This document shows, piece after piece, positions 53,003 to 62,239 of a stretch of DNA of 64,000 nt. The stretch covers positions 70,766,636-70,830,635 of the forward strand of contig CM054134.1 in NCBI GenBank assembly GCA_028751875.1. The letters run 5' to 3'. The position numbers and the translations under genes were made by a program. The DNA comes from Rapana venosa (taxonomy: Eukaryota; Mollusca; Gastropoda; Neogastropoda; Muricidae). The notes beneath the pieces are model-generated. The model ran no database searches. It saw nothing but the letters and a program-made list of their open reading frames with translations, and had not been told where the DNA came from. Every line of letters begins with the position of its first letter. Position 1 is the first letter of the stretch.

Positions 53003-54921
53003 GTGTGTGTACACACAACTAGATAAAACTGTATCCATGAGGGAGAAGTTTTTCTGTTTTGCCTCTGCTGTTATACATGTCAGTCGTAAACTTTTTTATG
53101 AATACTAGGCTTCACCAAAACTTAATCATGGTAACCATTTTAGTAAAAGACCACCTCTGAAAGAAAAAGATAATCAGTGATCATTAAAAAAATAGATATA
53201 AAAAAAAAGAAACTGTCGAACACACACACACATTAATGAATACATTTATGCATACACGTACATGTGTGAGAGAGAGAGAACTATTGCTGGATGCAAGCTC
53301 TTTCCATAACAAAGGTACTATACACATCATGTGTCATCAGTACAAGCGAAGTGGTAACACTATCACAGAAACAGACTTAAAAAGCACTGTCTATCCCCTT
53401 TTCTACAAATCAATTTTTATATCCAAAAAGGAAGCAAGAATCATCGGATCAAGTCTTCCATAAGCCACAAACTTCAGAGTAAAGTCACCTGGACCGACCA
53501 TGTCAAGATGTACTGATGCAAGGTACAGCCATTTCTGACTCATTTTCAGTACTGGGCACATTTCTGTATCAGTGTGTGCGTTCTGCAGAAACTGTGTCTC
53601 CTTCAACAGAATAGGCCTACAGTTTTGGCAACTGGGCTCAGTATTTTCCTGCTTTCAAACACTAGTGTTTCAATTATCGTGATTTTAGAAATGCTGAACA
53701 CAGATGCGCATGCACACAGAAAAAAGAATGGCCATTGATTCACAATGTACTTGTACCAAAATTGAAAAAACTCTTAACCACTAGACTGCCTTACCCCGGA
53801 AATTTTCTGGGCTAAACAAGCACCCTATACGCCTACAACCCAGAAAATTTCCGGGGTGTCGAACCGAAGTAAACAAGCCTGCTTCCTCGACTACAGTTAA
53901 AGGGAAAGAACTCCAAAATTAAAGGAGATCACTCTCCTGTTGCTTGGCAACATCCAGCTGCAAAAACGATTGTTTTTTTAGCTCGGATTTTGTGTTTTTA
54001 TGCATGACTGCTTGGGAAGTTCTTGTTTAAAATGGCTGACACTTCTTGTTGAAAGCATCAATAACTTTACACAGCTGTAAAAGTGGCAACTAAAACTGTA
54101 GATTTACCCAACAGTGATGAAAACGATCGGGTATGGTTCAGGAGATCATATGTTTAAAAAACAATGAATGAGATTTGGCCTAGCCTTGTTTGATGTTATT
54201 GAGATGGGGGGTACTCAGAATGACAGTTGTGATGAAGAAATCGTATTTTTGGTCGATTTTTTACATTATAAATATATTTTCGCAGTGAAATATCATGCTA
54301 ACTAATATGAGCTTGCCTCGAAGTAATCTACGATATATATACTGTCATTGGGTAGACTATGAGGAATATTCATGTAGTAGTTTCTGAGTAAGAGGGATAT
54401 AAACATAGCAGTGGTACACAAGAATTTTATTCCCCGGCATATAGGGTGCACTTGCACTGGGCAGTTAAGAGGTTAAATAAAGATGGTAAAGCAATGTAAA
54501 ACTACAGAACTACAGTTGCGAGTTGAAAACTATGATTTTCACCACATGAAAATTTTTTATTTTTCTGTTTGCTGTACTACCAATTACCATTGTTATTCGT
54601 GAGACTTTTCAATTTTGGCACAAGTACACTGTGAATCAAAGGTCATTCCTTTTTCTACTGAAAACTGCCACACATGGCTAACAAATAACAACACAAATAA
54701 GTACCTGAGTCTCCTGCTGGCGCCATGATTCTTTCCTTCAATGTCTTGGTCTTCTGAACCTGTCTGCGCAAAGCATGCCGTGACTCTGAGGCATAGGTCT
54801 GAATACGCATTGTCTGCCATGGCTGCTTTGGAGTCAATTTACCGACTCCACTCCTCCCCAATGTGGTCACAAAGGCCGTCAGAGGTAACGTGCTGCAGCG
54901 TACTGCTTGGGACAGTAGCAT
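46323..54921 (-). CDS. GHITM: GHITM / TMBIM5, mitochondrial inner-membrane BAX-inhibitor-1 family protein, seven coding exons
   Basis: Joining seven exons (54921-54705, 52155-52044, 51171-51030, 49893-49696, 48679-48581, 47676-47505, 46407-46323) gives about 341 residues, close to the 345 of human GHITM. Every intron is GT-AG and all phases agree. Family-typical stretches are seen in order: GALCYYGLGLSNE, RSTYMY, ALSAVAVSRSPA, GATFAAMIGSGMVVRSIPY, HAGVMGAVVAPL, RAAWYTAGVVGG, STVAMCAPSEKFLYMG, YGGLVLFGMFLLYDTQ and YLDTLNIFIR. The family has several membrane helices in the mitochondrial inner membrane and is linked to cristae organisation and to Ca2+/H+ exchange. The Asp residues of LLYDTQ and YLDTLN, implicated in ion transport in the human protein, are both kept. 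The first ~40 residues are basic and hydroxylated with no acidic residue, as expected for a matrix-targeting presequence. Exon 4 lacks one base, so as written the gene is frameshifted. I think this is a sequencing error, since all other coding sequence is intact. Confidence 0.95.
46670..47041 (+). mobile_element. Interspersed repeat R, copy 1, antisense in GHITM intron 6
   Basis: 'gtcatatgagcgaaaatgtg', 'gacaagtcaggcccagcgca', 'tgttatctttcaagtctttc' and 'ggaccaagaaggcagacaac', then 'tactgacagcc' and a C tract. The same order occurs at 47920-48252 and, inverted, at 56270-56600. It has no clear tRNA boxes or terminal repeats, so its class is unknown. Confidence 0.7.
47349..47482. repeat. (CA)n tract next to the GHITM exon 6 donor
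   Basis: Interrupted CA repeats; in the GHITM pre-mRNA this is a UG-rich tract starting about 20 bases after the exon 6 5' splice site. Confidence 0.95.
47505..47676 (-). CDS. GHITM: GHITM coding exon 6: late membrane helices
   Basis: Encodes residues 257-313 and part of 314. It runs from TMFLPPSTALGAGLYSISVY through GGLVLFGMFLLYDTQRIIKM to AEEYPTILVPPYDPIN. The LLYDTQ Asp corresponds to a residue implicated in ion exchange in human TMBIM5. The acceptor is GGCCAG| and the donor is AACAT|GTGAGT. The donor is followed almost at once by a (GT)n-rich intronic tract, seen as CA repeats on the plus strand. The exon is GC-rich and third positions favour G/C, unlike the AT-rich introns. Confidence 0.94.
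47920..48252 (+). mobile_element. Interspersed repeat R, copy 2, antisense in GHITM intron 5
   Basis: 'cttcttctttgtggaatgct', 'tcatatgagcgacaatgcgt', 'gacaagtcaggcccagtgca', 'gttatcttttacgtctttca', 'ggaccaagaaggcagaaaat' and an end at 'ccctacgggggaagatg'. It shows clear homology with 46670-47041. Confidence 0.7.
48320..48540. repeat. CA/CATG-rich microsatellite in GHITM intron 5
   Basis: Interrupted CA, GCAC and CATG repeats. It contains a direct duplication of 'acacatacatacctactac' (48301 and 48447). Confidence 0.85.
48581..48679 (-). CDS. GHITM: GHITM coding exon 5
   Basis: Encodes residues 224-256: GLSTVAMCAPSEKFLYMGGP followed by LAIGLGLVFASSIG. The CAPSEKFL motif is diagnostic for the GHITM branch of the TMBIM family. 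The acceptor is TGTCCAG|, the donor is |GTGAGT, and the phases agree on both sides. Confidence 0.94.
48750..48911. repeat. (GACT)n tract with a 95-bp duplication, GHITM intron 4
   Basis: 'tcagaagtttatgtggcat' with flanking bases, followed by 'actgacagactg', occurs at 48750 and again at 48845. Each copy leads into GACT/GGCT tetranucleotide repeats. Confidence 0.85.
49023..49096 (-). tRNA. tRNA-like cloverleaf sequence (probable tRNA pseudogene or SINE head) in GHITM intron 4
   Basis: The 74 bases fold into a full cloverleaf. The acceptor stem GGTACCT/AGGTGCC has seven pairs, one of them G-T. The D arm is GCTC/GAGT with GG in the loop. The anticodon stem is CTGC/GCAG with a seven-base loop CTAGAAG (anticodon AGA). 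The T arm is GAGGG/CCATC with one mismatch and loop TTCAAAT. The B-box reads GGTTCAAATCC. AGA would read serine codons, but tRNA-Ser needs a long variable arm and here it is only about five bases. It is therefore more likely a pseudogene or a tRNA-derived repeat than a working tRNA. It lies on the same strand as GHITM. Confidence 0.4.
49696..49893 (-). CDS. GHITM: GHITM coding exon 4, with a one-base deletion
   Basis: Encodes residues 158-223 if one missing base is allowed for. It starts in frame with AIGATFAAMIGSGMVVRSIP and continues to YKEGLGP. The frame then shifts by one base and resumes as MAWIVHAGVMGAVVAPLCLL and GGPILTRAAWYTAGVVG. The break falls in a run of C/G near 49812-49818, where the family has Gly-Pro-Lys. 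Acceptor CTTGCAG| and donor |GTAGGT flank it. A lost homopolymer base in the assembly is the simplest cause; a pseudogene is less likely because the six other exons are intact. Confidence 0.92.
50856..50947 (-). repeat. Duplicate of the GHITM exon 3 end plus its 5' splice site
   Basis: This matches 50963-51054 at an offset of 107 bases with roughly 90% identity. The duplicated block includes the last ~25 coding bases of exon 3 and the donor; here the donor reads GTAAGG, against GTGAGG at the exon in use. The coding differences in the duplicated part (CTC to CTT, AGG to AGA) are synonymous. No usable acceptor is visible directly upstream, so it is probably a decoy donor rather than an exon. 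Confidence 0.75.
51030..51171 (-). CDS. GHITM: GHITM coding exon 3
   Basis: Encodes residues 110-157, from VMWSQEIRDRIRSTYMYFGG to MMSLMMRNSWM. It includes the family stretch ALSAVAVSRSPA. The acceptor is AATTCAG|, the donor is |GTGAGG, and the exon ends in phase 0. The last ~25 bases and the donor are duplicated just downstream at 50856-50947 (listed separately). Confidence 0.93.
51608..51772. repeat. (GT)n microsatellite in GHITM intron 2
   Basis: About 165 bases of GT repeats with T and single-base interruptions. Confidence 0.95.
52044..52155 (-). CDS. GHITM: GHITM coding exon 2: first membrane segment
   Basis: Encodes about residues 73-109: FNMGRGLVAGASALGIGAL followed by CYYGLGLSNEVGAIDRS. 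The Gly/Ala-rich hydrophobic run is the first membrane helix and the CYYGLGLSNE motif is almost the same in vertebrate GHITM. The acceptor is ATACAG| and the donor is |GTAAGT. Phases match exons 1 and 3. The following intron carries a long (GT)n tract on the plus strand. Confidence 0.93.
52605..52670. repeat. Perfect 33-bp tandem duplication in GHITM intron 1
   Basis: Two identical 33-base units, 52605-52637 and 52638-52670, each beginning 'atacacttgtttgtactgct'. Confidence 0.95.
52963..53011. repeat. (GT)n microsatellite
   Basis: About 24 GT units with one C interruption. Confidence 0.95.
53778..54472. mobile_element. piggyBac-like non-autonomous DNA transposon (MITE), 695 bp
   Basis: The element sits between TTAA (53774-53777) and TTAA (54473-54476), the target duplication typical of piggyBac elements. 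The left end starts CCACTAGACTGCC. The right end, read inward, starts CCTCTTAACTGCC, so the termini are imperfect inverted repeats. Subterminally both ends carry CCCCGG and a CACCCTATA motif in inverted orientation. A perfect 18-base inverted repeat, CCCCGGAAATTTTCTGGG at 53794-53811 and its complement at 53839-53856, lies near the left end. No long reading frame is present, so it would depend on transposase from elsewhere. It lies in the GHITM intron between coding exons 1 and 2. Confidence 0.65.
54705..54921 (-). CDS. GHITM: GHITM coding exon 1: start codon and mitochondrial presequence
   Basis: Encodes residues 1-72 plus one base. It starts MLLSQAVRCSTLPL and continues through an Arg/Lys-rich stretch (SRHALRRQVQKTKTLKERI), which suits a cleaved mitochondrial presequence. 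An AG acceptor (TTTGTAG) lies six bases upstream of the ATG, so the real exon begins at 54927 and the 5' UTR is spliced. The ATG has A at -3. The 5' splice site reads CAG|GTACTT. The non-coding first exon and the promoter were not located; they must lie above 54930. Confidence 0.9.
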
Positions 54922-55811
54922 CTTGACCTACAAACATTGTCATCATCATTCTATTACTATTTTTCAAACGTGAAAAGATCTAGTATTAACGAAAAAGAGT
55001 AACTCAGCAAAATGTGATGTTGTGACTACTGATAGTGATAAACATAATGCCATAAAACTAACACTGTAGCAGGAAAAAATGAGTTTTTAAAAGTACTTTT
55101 AAATGGACAATTTCTTCAACTTGTTTCACACTGACTTAAAATGCTAACTCGCGCACATTTTCTATATCTTCTATACATATGTAATACTTAGATACTATCA
55201 ACAGACTTTGGGATAAACACATACACACCACACACACACACACACACTCACACGATTAATCTGCAAACACTTGTAGAATTAGGGAGATATCTGGAGAGAT
55301 TAATGTATGATGAATTGGTTATTGGACTCATATATTACAATTACATGACATCATAACCTTACACACACAAAAATGATTATGACTTTCTTAACACTTGCAT
55401 TATATTATTTATTTAGAACACGTGAGACTAGATTAGAAACTCTGGGACTGAAATGCACACACAGTAACTAGTAACTCAGTACAAGGCAGAATTTCATCAT
55501 TCATGTCTAAGACTTAAGATCTACATCATCAATGATTGAGCATTTTTATTAATATTAGTTAGGTAGGCCTAGGTCATTTGTTATCACTCAGGGCATCACT
55601 GCCATCAGGCTGCATTTACTTAACACACAGGAGGATCACACACAGGATTACAACGCTTTTGAAATGTTCTTGTTTTCCCCCTTGGAAAAAATCTAACAAT
55701 TAGACTTAAAACTGTGAGTAGTAATTTTTCTTTTTAAACAACGTTAACAAACTATCTCCACATTGATAACAAAATGAGCTCGAACGAGTCTTACACTTAA
55801 GAAAATCTTAC

Positions 55812-55959
55812 TCATAAATTTGCTTGAATCACTGGGAGACATCACGTTGTGTTCCCCCACTTTTCGTTGCATTACAACCAATCTTTTGATTACATCAACA
55901 GTAATGTCCAAACCAAGATCAAGAAAATTCTCTCTCATCTGGTTGAACACTAACAACAT
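55812..55959 (-). other. Unassigned possible exon upstream of GHITM
   Basis: An open minus-strand stretch (MLLVFNQMRENFLDLGLDIT, then VDVIKRLVVMQRKVGEHNVM, then SPSDSSKFM) has protein-like composition and runs into a good donor consensus, GA|GTAAGA, at 55812/55811. An AG (TTCAACCAG) lies just before the second Met. I do not recognise the sequence. It may be chance, a 5' exon of GHITM, or an exon of another gene. Confidence 0.2.
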
Positions 55960-56269
55960 GAATTATATATAATTCTAAACTTGAATTCGTGACGATTTCC
56001 TTACAATGCAACATCAACCTGTAGCCTAACCGTCAAAATTGCAGAAAACTGCCCTCAAGACAAGACTCAAGTTTGCTCACTTTTTAGGATGAGGTTTGCA
56101 TCAGACGTTGACCTCAGTGTGGTCATGTAACACAACTGTACACACTGCCTGACGGATTGCTTCCCTTGAAAATGCGTATTTCGTGCATCTTATTACCGCA
56201 ATCATAAACATCAGCGCGGGGGGAGTGGGGGGGGTGCATGAAGTCGTAGTCATGAGGCTTTTTCGCTCC

Positions 56270-56600
56270 TCGGCTAGGCCTACAGCTCGAGGTCCCCCGT
56301 AGGCATGCCGGATCTCTGTCAGTATAAACGCCACCCTCAACCTTCTGCAAAAACTGTGCTAGAATTGTCTTCTTTCTTTCCCTCTTTGTTTTTGCCATGT
56401 TCCGTTTCTTCCTGTCACTTCCTTCTGTCTACTTTCTGCCTTCTTTGTCAATTCTCCGACCTTTTTGTCCAGAAAGACTTAAAATATATAACAAATTTCT
56501 CCACACCGAAGTCGGATGCACTGGGGCCTGACTTGTCAGGTGCTTAAACGGCAGCGCATTGCATTTTCGCTCATGTGACAGAAAAGAAGAAAAAAAAATA
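56270..56600 (-). mobile_element. Interspersed repeat R, copy 3, upstream of GHITM
   Basis: Read on the minus strand: 'cacatgagcgaaaatgcaat', 'gacaagtcaggccccagtgc', 'aagtctttctggacaaaaag', 'gacaaagaaggcagaaagta', then 'actgacagagatccggcatg' and 'cctacgggggacctcgagct'. It is the longest 3' extension of the three copies. Confidence 0.65.
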
Positions 56601-56844
56601 CTATATCTAGTTCTTGTCTGAAGTTCGACAAATAAGAGGAAGAGTTCTTTGAAGTTTACCAATGGTGAGATTTTTACCTATGGCGACTATTTTTTGGCCT
56701 ACAGTCAAAGTAGTCATTTTCCAACTTCGGGTATGATGTCTAAACAAAACTCCTGAGAGCATGCATTTTCATTTTCTTCTTTTTTTCAAAACTGATCTTT
56801 CTGCGTTAAATTGGCCACAGGAGCAGAGCCACCCATTCTTTTTT

Positions 56845-57108
56845 TTTTTCTTTTCCTGTCTGCAAATGTATTTGTTTCCCTTTTCAGAGTGGCTTTTAAT
56901 GCAGAATTTTGCCAGGGACAACTTTATTGCCGTGGGTTCTTTTACGTGTGCTAAACAGATAAGACTTTCCCGGGAATGGGGGTCCCCATACTGATGTTAA
57001 TTCGGAGGGAAAAATCCCCTTGACTCCCTCTCGGTGGTCGCTCGACTGGGGCTCGATCCCGGGCTGTCAAATCACGAGCGCAACACTATAACCACTAGGC
57101 TATCCTCT
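56845..57108 (-). mobile_element. tRNA-derived SINE, molluscan type, upstream of GHITM
   Basis: On the minus strand the head has A-box 'tagcctagtggttatagtgt' and B-box 'gggatcgagcccc'. The body follows: 'gttaacatcagtatggggac', 'gtaaaagaacccacggcaat', 'gttgtccctggcaaaattct', 'ccactctgaaaagggaaac'. This body is very common in molluscan genomes. A (GTT)n tract abuts the head at 57108. Confidence 0.8.
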
Positions 57109-57360
57109 TTTGTTGTTGTTGTTGTTGTTGTTGTTGTTATTTCTTTTGTTGTTGTTTTGGGGTTTGTTTGGGGTTTTGTTTTTTTGTTGTTGTTTTGGTT
57201 TTTTGTTTGTTTTGGTTTGGTTTTTTGTTGTTGTTGGGGTTTGGTTTTTGTTGTTGTTGGGTTGGTTTTTTTTTGTTGTTGTTTTTGTTTTTTGGTGGGT
57301 TTTGTTTTTGTTTTTGTTTTTTTGGTTTTTTTTTGGGGGGGGGGTTATTTTTATTGGGTT
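57108..57360. repeat. (TTG)n and T/G-rich low-complexity tract
   Basis: GTT units at 57108-57140, then T/G-only sequence with long T runs. All reading frames here are poly-Phe/Val/Leu/Cys artefacts. Confidence 0.9.
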
Positions 57361-58984
57361 TAAATTAAAGTCCCGGGGGAGTATCCCAAACTAGGGGGGT
57401 ACCCTCATCCAACCCCCATTTAAGGGAAGCGCTGAGGGTGCCCGATAATGTAAACCCAAGTCTCCCCTCCTATAGCATGAAGCAGGAAAATGCCAACCAC
57501 AAACCCCAAACAAACCACCCATTACATACACTCACAGCAATGCATTCTGCATGTTTCATTATGACCTACAATAATTGACTGCACGTGTGCCAATGACATT
57601 TAAAGGGAATACGTCCCCCAAAAAAAGTGAAATGGGTTTGTCAGGCTATTGTGAATTTAGAATTTTGAATTTCTGCACAAAAAATTTTCTTTTTCGGTTT
57701 GATTTGTGTTGGAGCACCAAAAAGGAGTCCTGAAGGAACACTTGAAATTTAAAAACAAAGCATTAAGGATCGGGAAAAATGGCGTGGCTTTGTGTACAGG
57801 CAGAACGATTTGAGTTTTCTTTTTTCTTTCCAAATTTATTTTGAGCAAAAATTTTCACAAAATTTTTGAAGACCATTTTGTTTATAACATCAGGTTTGTA
57901 TCAAAAAGAAAGCAAAACTTAGAAACCTTTTTATTAACTTGTAAAACAAGACACAACTTTTTTTCAACAAAAAATAAGTCAGCTTCCCTAGAAAATAGGT
58001 TCCGTTTTTGTTTTTTTGACAATGCGTCAATTAGAGTCTCAGTTTATTTGTGTCAAAAACCCGTTCCCGATATTTTTAGTTGGAAAAATTTTTTTGATTT
58101 TGGTTATAGATAATGGGAATTTTAGAAGTTTTCTGGATGTCTGAAATCGTAGGCGGAGAGTTTTGCGGCTGTTGTCGCTTGTGTCCAGGGGTTTTTAGGA
58201 GGAAGTGCTGGTGCCCCACTTTTTGGAGGGATGACACCATCACCAAAATTCAGAAACCCGGGAAAAGGACAGCTAAACCTCGTCTGTTGGTCAGGATGGG
58301 GAGGGGGAAAGTGAGTGATGGTTTAAAGGAGCCAGGCTTTTGGCCTGTTCACTTTTAGGACAATGGGATGGGACAAAACTCAAAACCAAAAAAATTTCAG
58401 CGGACTTTTCCCCTGCCTTTCTTTGTCTTTTCTCTTGACTTTTTGCCAGCAGACTTTTTAAAAAGGGGGTAAACAATTTTTTCCCCTGCGAAGTCGACAG
58501 GGGCCGATAAGGTGTTTAAGGCAAGGATCGATTTTTTCGTCAACCCAAAGGGGAAAAAAATACATATTATTCCCTTGTTTTGGATTCCCAATAAAGGGGA
58601 GGTTTGAAGTCAAGTTTTTCAAGTTTTTTTTTCAAAAAAAACCCCAAGGGGTATGAAATTTTTTAAACAAAGTTTATCAATGGTAAGGGAATTTTCCCTG
58701 CACTGTTTTTGCCTACAGAAAAGGGTATATTTTTAGTTTATTTTAAAACAAACTCCATGGCAGATTTTCTTTTTTTGGAACTTAACAAATCACAACCCCC
58801 AAAAGGCTATCTTCGGAAGGGGCAGGTTTTTTCTCTTAACGAGTTTTGGTGGGTTGAAAAAGGGTCTTACGTTTAATTTTAATTTTCAACCATTTTTAAG
58901 CGGGGCAGATTTTCTGGTTATTTGGCCAAAAGGGCAGGCTACCCCTTTTTTTTTCTTTTTTTTTTTTTTTTAATTTTCTTTTCC

Positions 58985-59215
58985 TTTCTGCAACTATATT
59001 TGTTTCTTTCAGAGTGGCTTTTCCGAGAATTTTGCAGGGAAAACCTCTTATTGCCGTTGGTTCTTTTCGTGTGTAACGTAGTTTTCTGGGATTGGAGTCC
59101 GTACTGATGTTTTTTTCGGAGGGGAAATTCCCCCTTGACCCCTCGGGTTTGGTCGCTGGAAAAAGCTGATCCCGGGTCGATCACGAGCGCAACACTATAA
59201 CCACTAGGCTACCCC
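58985..59215 (-). mobile_element. tRNA-derived SINE, molluscan type, degraded second copy
   Basis: Same family and strand as 56845-57108: 'tagcctagtggttatagtgt', 'gatcgacccgggatcag', 'cgaaaagaaccaacggcaat', 'aaaattctcggaaaagccac'. It has many small losses. A GTT-rich tract again abuts the head at 59216, as in the other copy. Confidence 0.7.
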
Positions 59216-59340
59216 TTTTTGTTGTTGTTTTTTTGTTATTTTTTTGTGTTTTTTTGGGGGTTTTTGTTTTGGGTTTTTTGTTTTTTTTTTTGTTGTTGTT
59301 TGGGTTTTTGGGGGGTTTTGTTTTTGTTGGGTTTTTTTTC
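59216..59340. repeat. T/G-rich low-complexity tract, second copy
   Basis: TTG units and T runs directly abutting the second SINE head, as at 57108. Confidence 0.85.
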
Positions 59341-59439
59341 CCAAAGTCCCCCCCTCGTCCAGTCGTGGGAAAGGGAAAAAAGGTCAAGTGGCTAACGGGG
59401 TCTGATGAGCTGTGAGGGCCCTAGCAAGGGGGAAAGTGG

Positions 59440-62230
59440 ATTTTCAACGCTAAGAAAATAAAAAAAAGAGACACAAACGGACGGATACCAAGGGGGAAAA
59501 CGCCCTCGCAATGGAAACGGACTGAGATAGGAACGTGACTACAGGGAACATGGCTTGCGGCCTAAAAAAAAAGGAACCAAAAATTGTGGATTCATGACAA
59601 AAAGAAAGATCCCCATTGGGCATTTCAGCCCTAAAAGAAAGGAAAGGATAAAAAGAAATCTATTAAAACTTTGTTTTCTTTGGGAGTGGATTCAGGAAAA
59701 AAACCAGGAGCAAAGCATGGGGGGGGAATTTCCTACCCCCAGCATAGCAAAGATTTGAGTAAGAACAATATCAAAAAGATGATAAAATCGGTGTAAGAAA
59801 GCCCAAAAAAATCGTCCACTATACCAGTATGACTTTTGTACGATTCGTACTCAGAAGAGGAGAAAAACCAAGAGCTTCATAAACAGCACCCTGACAAAGA
59901 GGGATTGATGTCATGGGTGTTTTCAAGGGCAGATTTTGGGTGAGAGAAAAAACCCGTGGGACAAGACTCTTGGACCCCACAGTGACCACAGAACACCTTG
60001 CATTAAAACGGAACCCGTGCGGAACTATTTGCAGGTGATTGATCTCACCAACATTTTTTTTCCAAACACCGACCCGCCCAAATTTAAAACCCCTGGAAAA
60101 GGGAAAAGATTAACATTCGTTTCAAATCGATTATATTGCAAGTCTAGAACATGTTAGCCACAAAGACTCAAAAGCCTCCCCAATGCCAACCTTGCACTGC
60201 CCAAAGGCCTGTCATTCTAGCCCCCATTCTCAAAAGAAAGAAAATAAACAACTGTGGGAAAAACCCAGCCTGAAAGATAAACCTCCTCAAGGAAGAGAAA
60301 AAAGTGCAAGAAACAGATTCACAGTGCTTCAAGGTGAAACTTGACTCCATTGATACAACACCTTCAACATGGAGCAAGTCTGGGCCCTTAACCCAGCCTT
60401 TTTAAAACCCCTTAAGGGAGTTTGGGGGGACAAAAAAATGTGGAGGTAAAAAAGGAAAGCTACAGCTTGGGGGAACAAGGGTGAAGGAACCCCATAAAAA
60501 AAGGAAAAAAAAGCAGTATATAAAGCTTGGGCCCCAAGAAAAAGACAAAAGAGGACTATGCCAAGTACAGAATGAAATAAGAATGAAATCGTTTGTGAAA
60601 GCCCAAAGAAAAATTTGGGCGATTATGGAGAGAAGTTTAAGTGAAATTTGAAGAACTCCCAGAGTTTTTTAAAAAGTGTGAAGCGATGAGAGTAAGGAGA
60701 GCCATTCAATCCAAAACAACAGTAGTGAATGATGCAAATGGAGAGGCATGCCAAAGAAGAGGAAATTTGAAATGGGGAAGATACTTTAAAGATTTTTAAA
60801 CCCTTTTGGGTTTCCAAACTTCCAGCTCTGTTCTCACCACGTTAAAGCCAGTTTGGGGCCCCCAAAACCTTGAAAATGAAACAAAAAAAGCAATTAAGAC
60901 AGCCCAAAGGGCCCCAAAAAGGGCAGGGGATGAGGCCCCCTAACAATAAGCCATCCTTGCAGCGGAGAAGGGGGGAGTTAAGTGGTAAATTTTGAAAGAG
61001 GGAAAAGAGGGGAAAGAAAGGAGGAAAAAAAAAGGGGAAGGAAGAGAAGGAGAAGGAACGAGTAAGGCCCTTTTACTTCTAGCCCTGAGGGGAAAGTACA
61101 AAGGGAAAGGCAAAAAAGCCCAAAGGCCCTTGGAAAGAGGGCCGGAAAGGAAAAGGTGCACAGGGCCCTTTTGCACTCCAGCTTGTGAAAGAGCCATCGA
61201 AAAAACCAAGACCCCTTTTTCATATTCTTGAAAAGAAAAAGTTTTTACGATAAAAGAGACAAGCCTGGCGGGTTGGGAGCAGTACGACGTAAGGGGGTTG
61301 TTGTAAAAAATTTTAGCACAGCAACCCGATTGAGCGCAGTCCGAACAGCCAGGGTGGAAACATCCGATGGTTCCCGATTCATAGGGGTCAGGCAGGTGGT
61401 CTCTCTCCCTTCTCTTCCCTAAACACAGGACCCGATCACAAAGGGAAACCAACCAGTTTGAGGCCCTGAACGAAATTTTTTTGCTGACGACCCGTCCCCG
61501 AGAATAGGACAAAGCAGCTCTTTAAAATCACCGACCCAAATCAACACAAACTTTCGAGAGGTTTGACATGAAGATCAGTTCACCAAAACAGAAATTATGT
61601 CTGTCGCAGAAAATCCGGAAAGCTGGACAACAACTCAACGGCACCCCGCTGAAAAAGACAAAGAATTTAAATACCCTTTGGGAGCCCCTTCACTGAAGAT
61701 AGAAAAAATTGGGGCAGGAGATAGAAAACAAGAGCCAGAAAAACCAAAAGCAGTCAGTTACCAACTCCCCCCTTCTAAACATTCCCGCATCCAATGAGCA
61801 CCAAGGCAAAAACTCATCAACGCCATCTTCGTTCCAAACTCAATACCCGTGTGACATGGGCCCTAACAAAAGCCTTAGGAGAAATTGGGGCACATGTGAA
61901 ATGCGTGCCCGAGAAAAACTTTTTCAACAAAACCCGACGCGACAAGATCAAGAAGAGGTGACAGAGAATGGGCGGACTAAAAACCCAAATTTTCCCCATA
62001 TCGAAAACAAAGGATCAGGTGGTTTGGTCACCTCACTGAATGCCGCCCAACCCAAACCCGCCCTACGGGCATACACCACCCAAATACAAAGGTGGAAGCC
62101 GGGTAGACCAAGGAGCGATGGAGCGATCCGTAGCTGACACCTGGAGCCCTGACCTGTCACTTCATCAAGCCTCCCGCCTAGTGCAGACAGAAACGTGTTC
62201 CCGCGACCCGAAGGGCCCCTTTCAGGTTTA
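59440..62230 (+). pseudogene. Degraded LINE (non-LTR retrotransposon): endonuclease and reverse-transcriptase remnants
   Basis: Reading across all three plus frames shows ordered remnants of a LINE polyprotein. An endonuclease end ('IDLTNIFF', then a weak IDYI-like spot) lies at about 60030-60130. A basic linker (KYRNEIRNE, ANGEA, WGRYFKDF) lies at about 60560-60800. An RT start resembling KKAIK...AGDEA is at 60880-60960. A GVRQV stretch is at about 61387, where the family has GVRQGC. A damaged FADD-like site is near 61475. KTEIMSV is at about 61588, then KEFKYPLG, RWFGHLT at about 62015 and a GRPRSDGAI-like C-terminus. Frameshifts occur every 50-150 bases, mostly at homopolymers, so no intact ORF exists. 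The clade cannot be fixed by eye. Confidence 0.7.
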
Positions 62231-62239
62231 AAAAAAAAA

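Noticed and set aside
57065..57108. Genuine tRNA gene on the minus strand
   Set aside because: Only A- and B-box similarity is present, followed directly by a molluscan SINE body; no acceptor stem closes.
57034..57394. Hydrophobic frames resembling membrane proteins
   Set aside because: Translation of T/G-only low-complexity DNA.
60940..61512. 190-codon minus-strand frame, the longest in the window
   Set aside because: It is antisense to the LINE reverse-transcriptase remnant on the plus strand, and the Ser/Pro/Phe-rich composition comes from a purine-rich plus strand.
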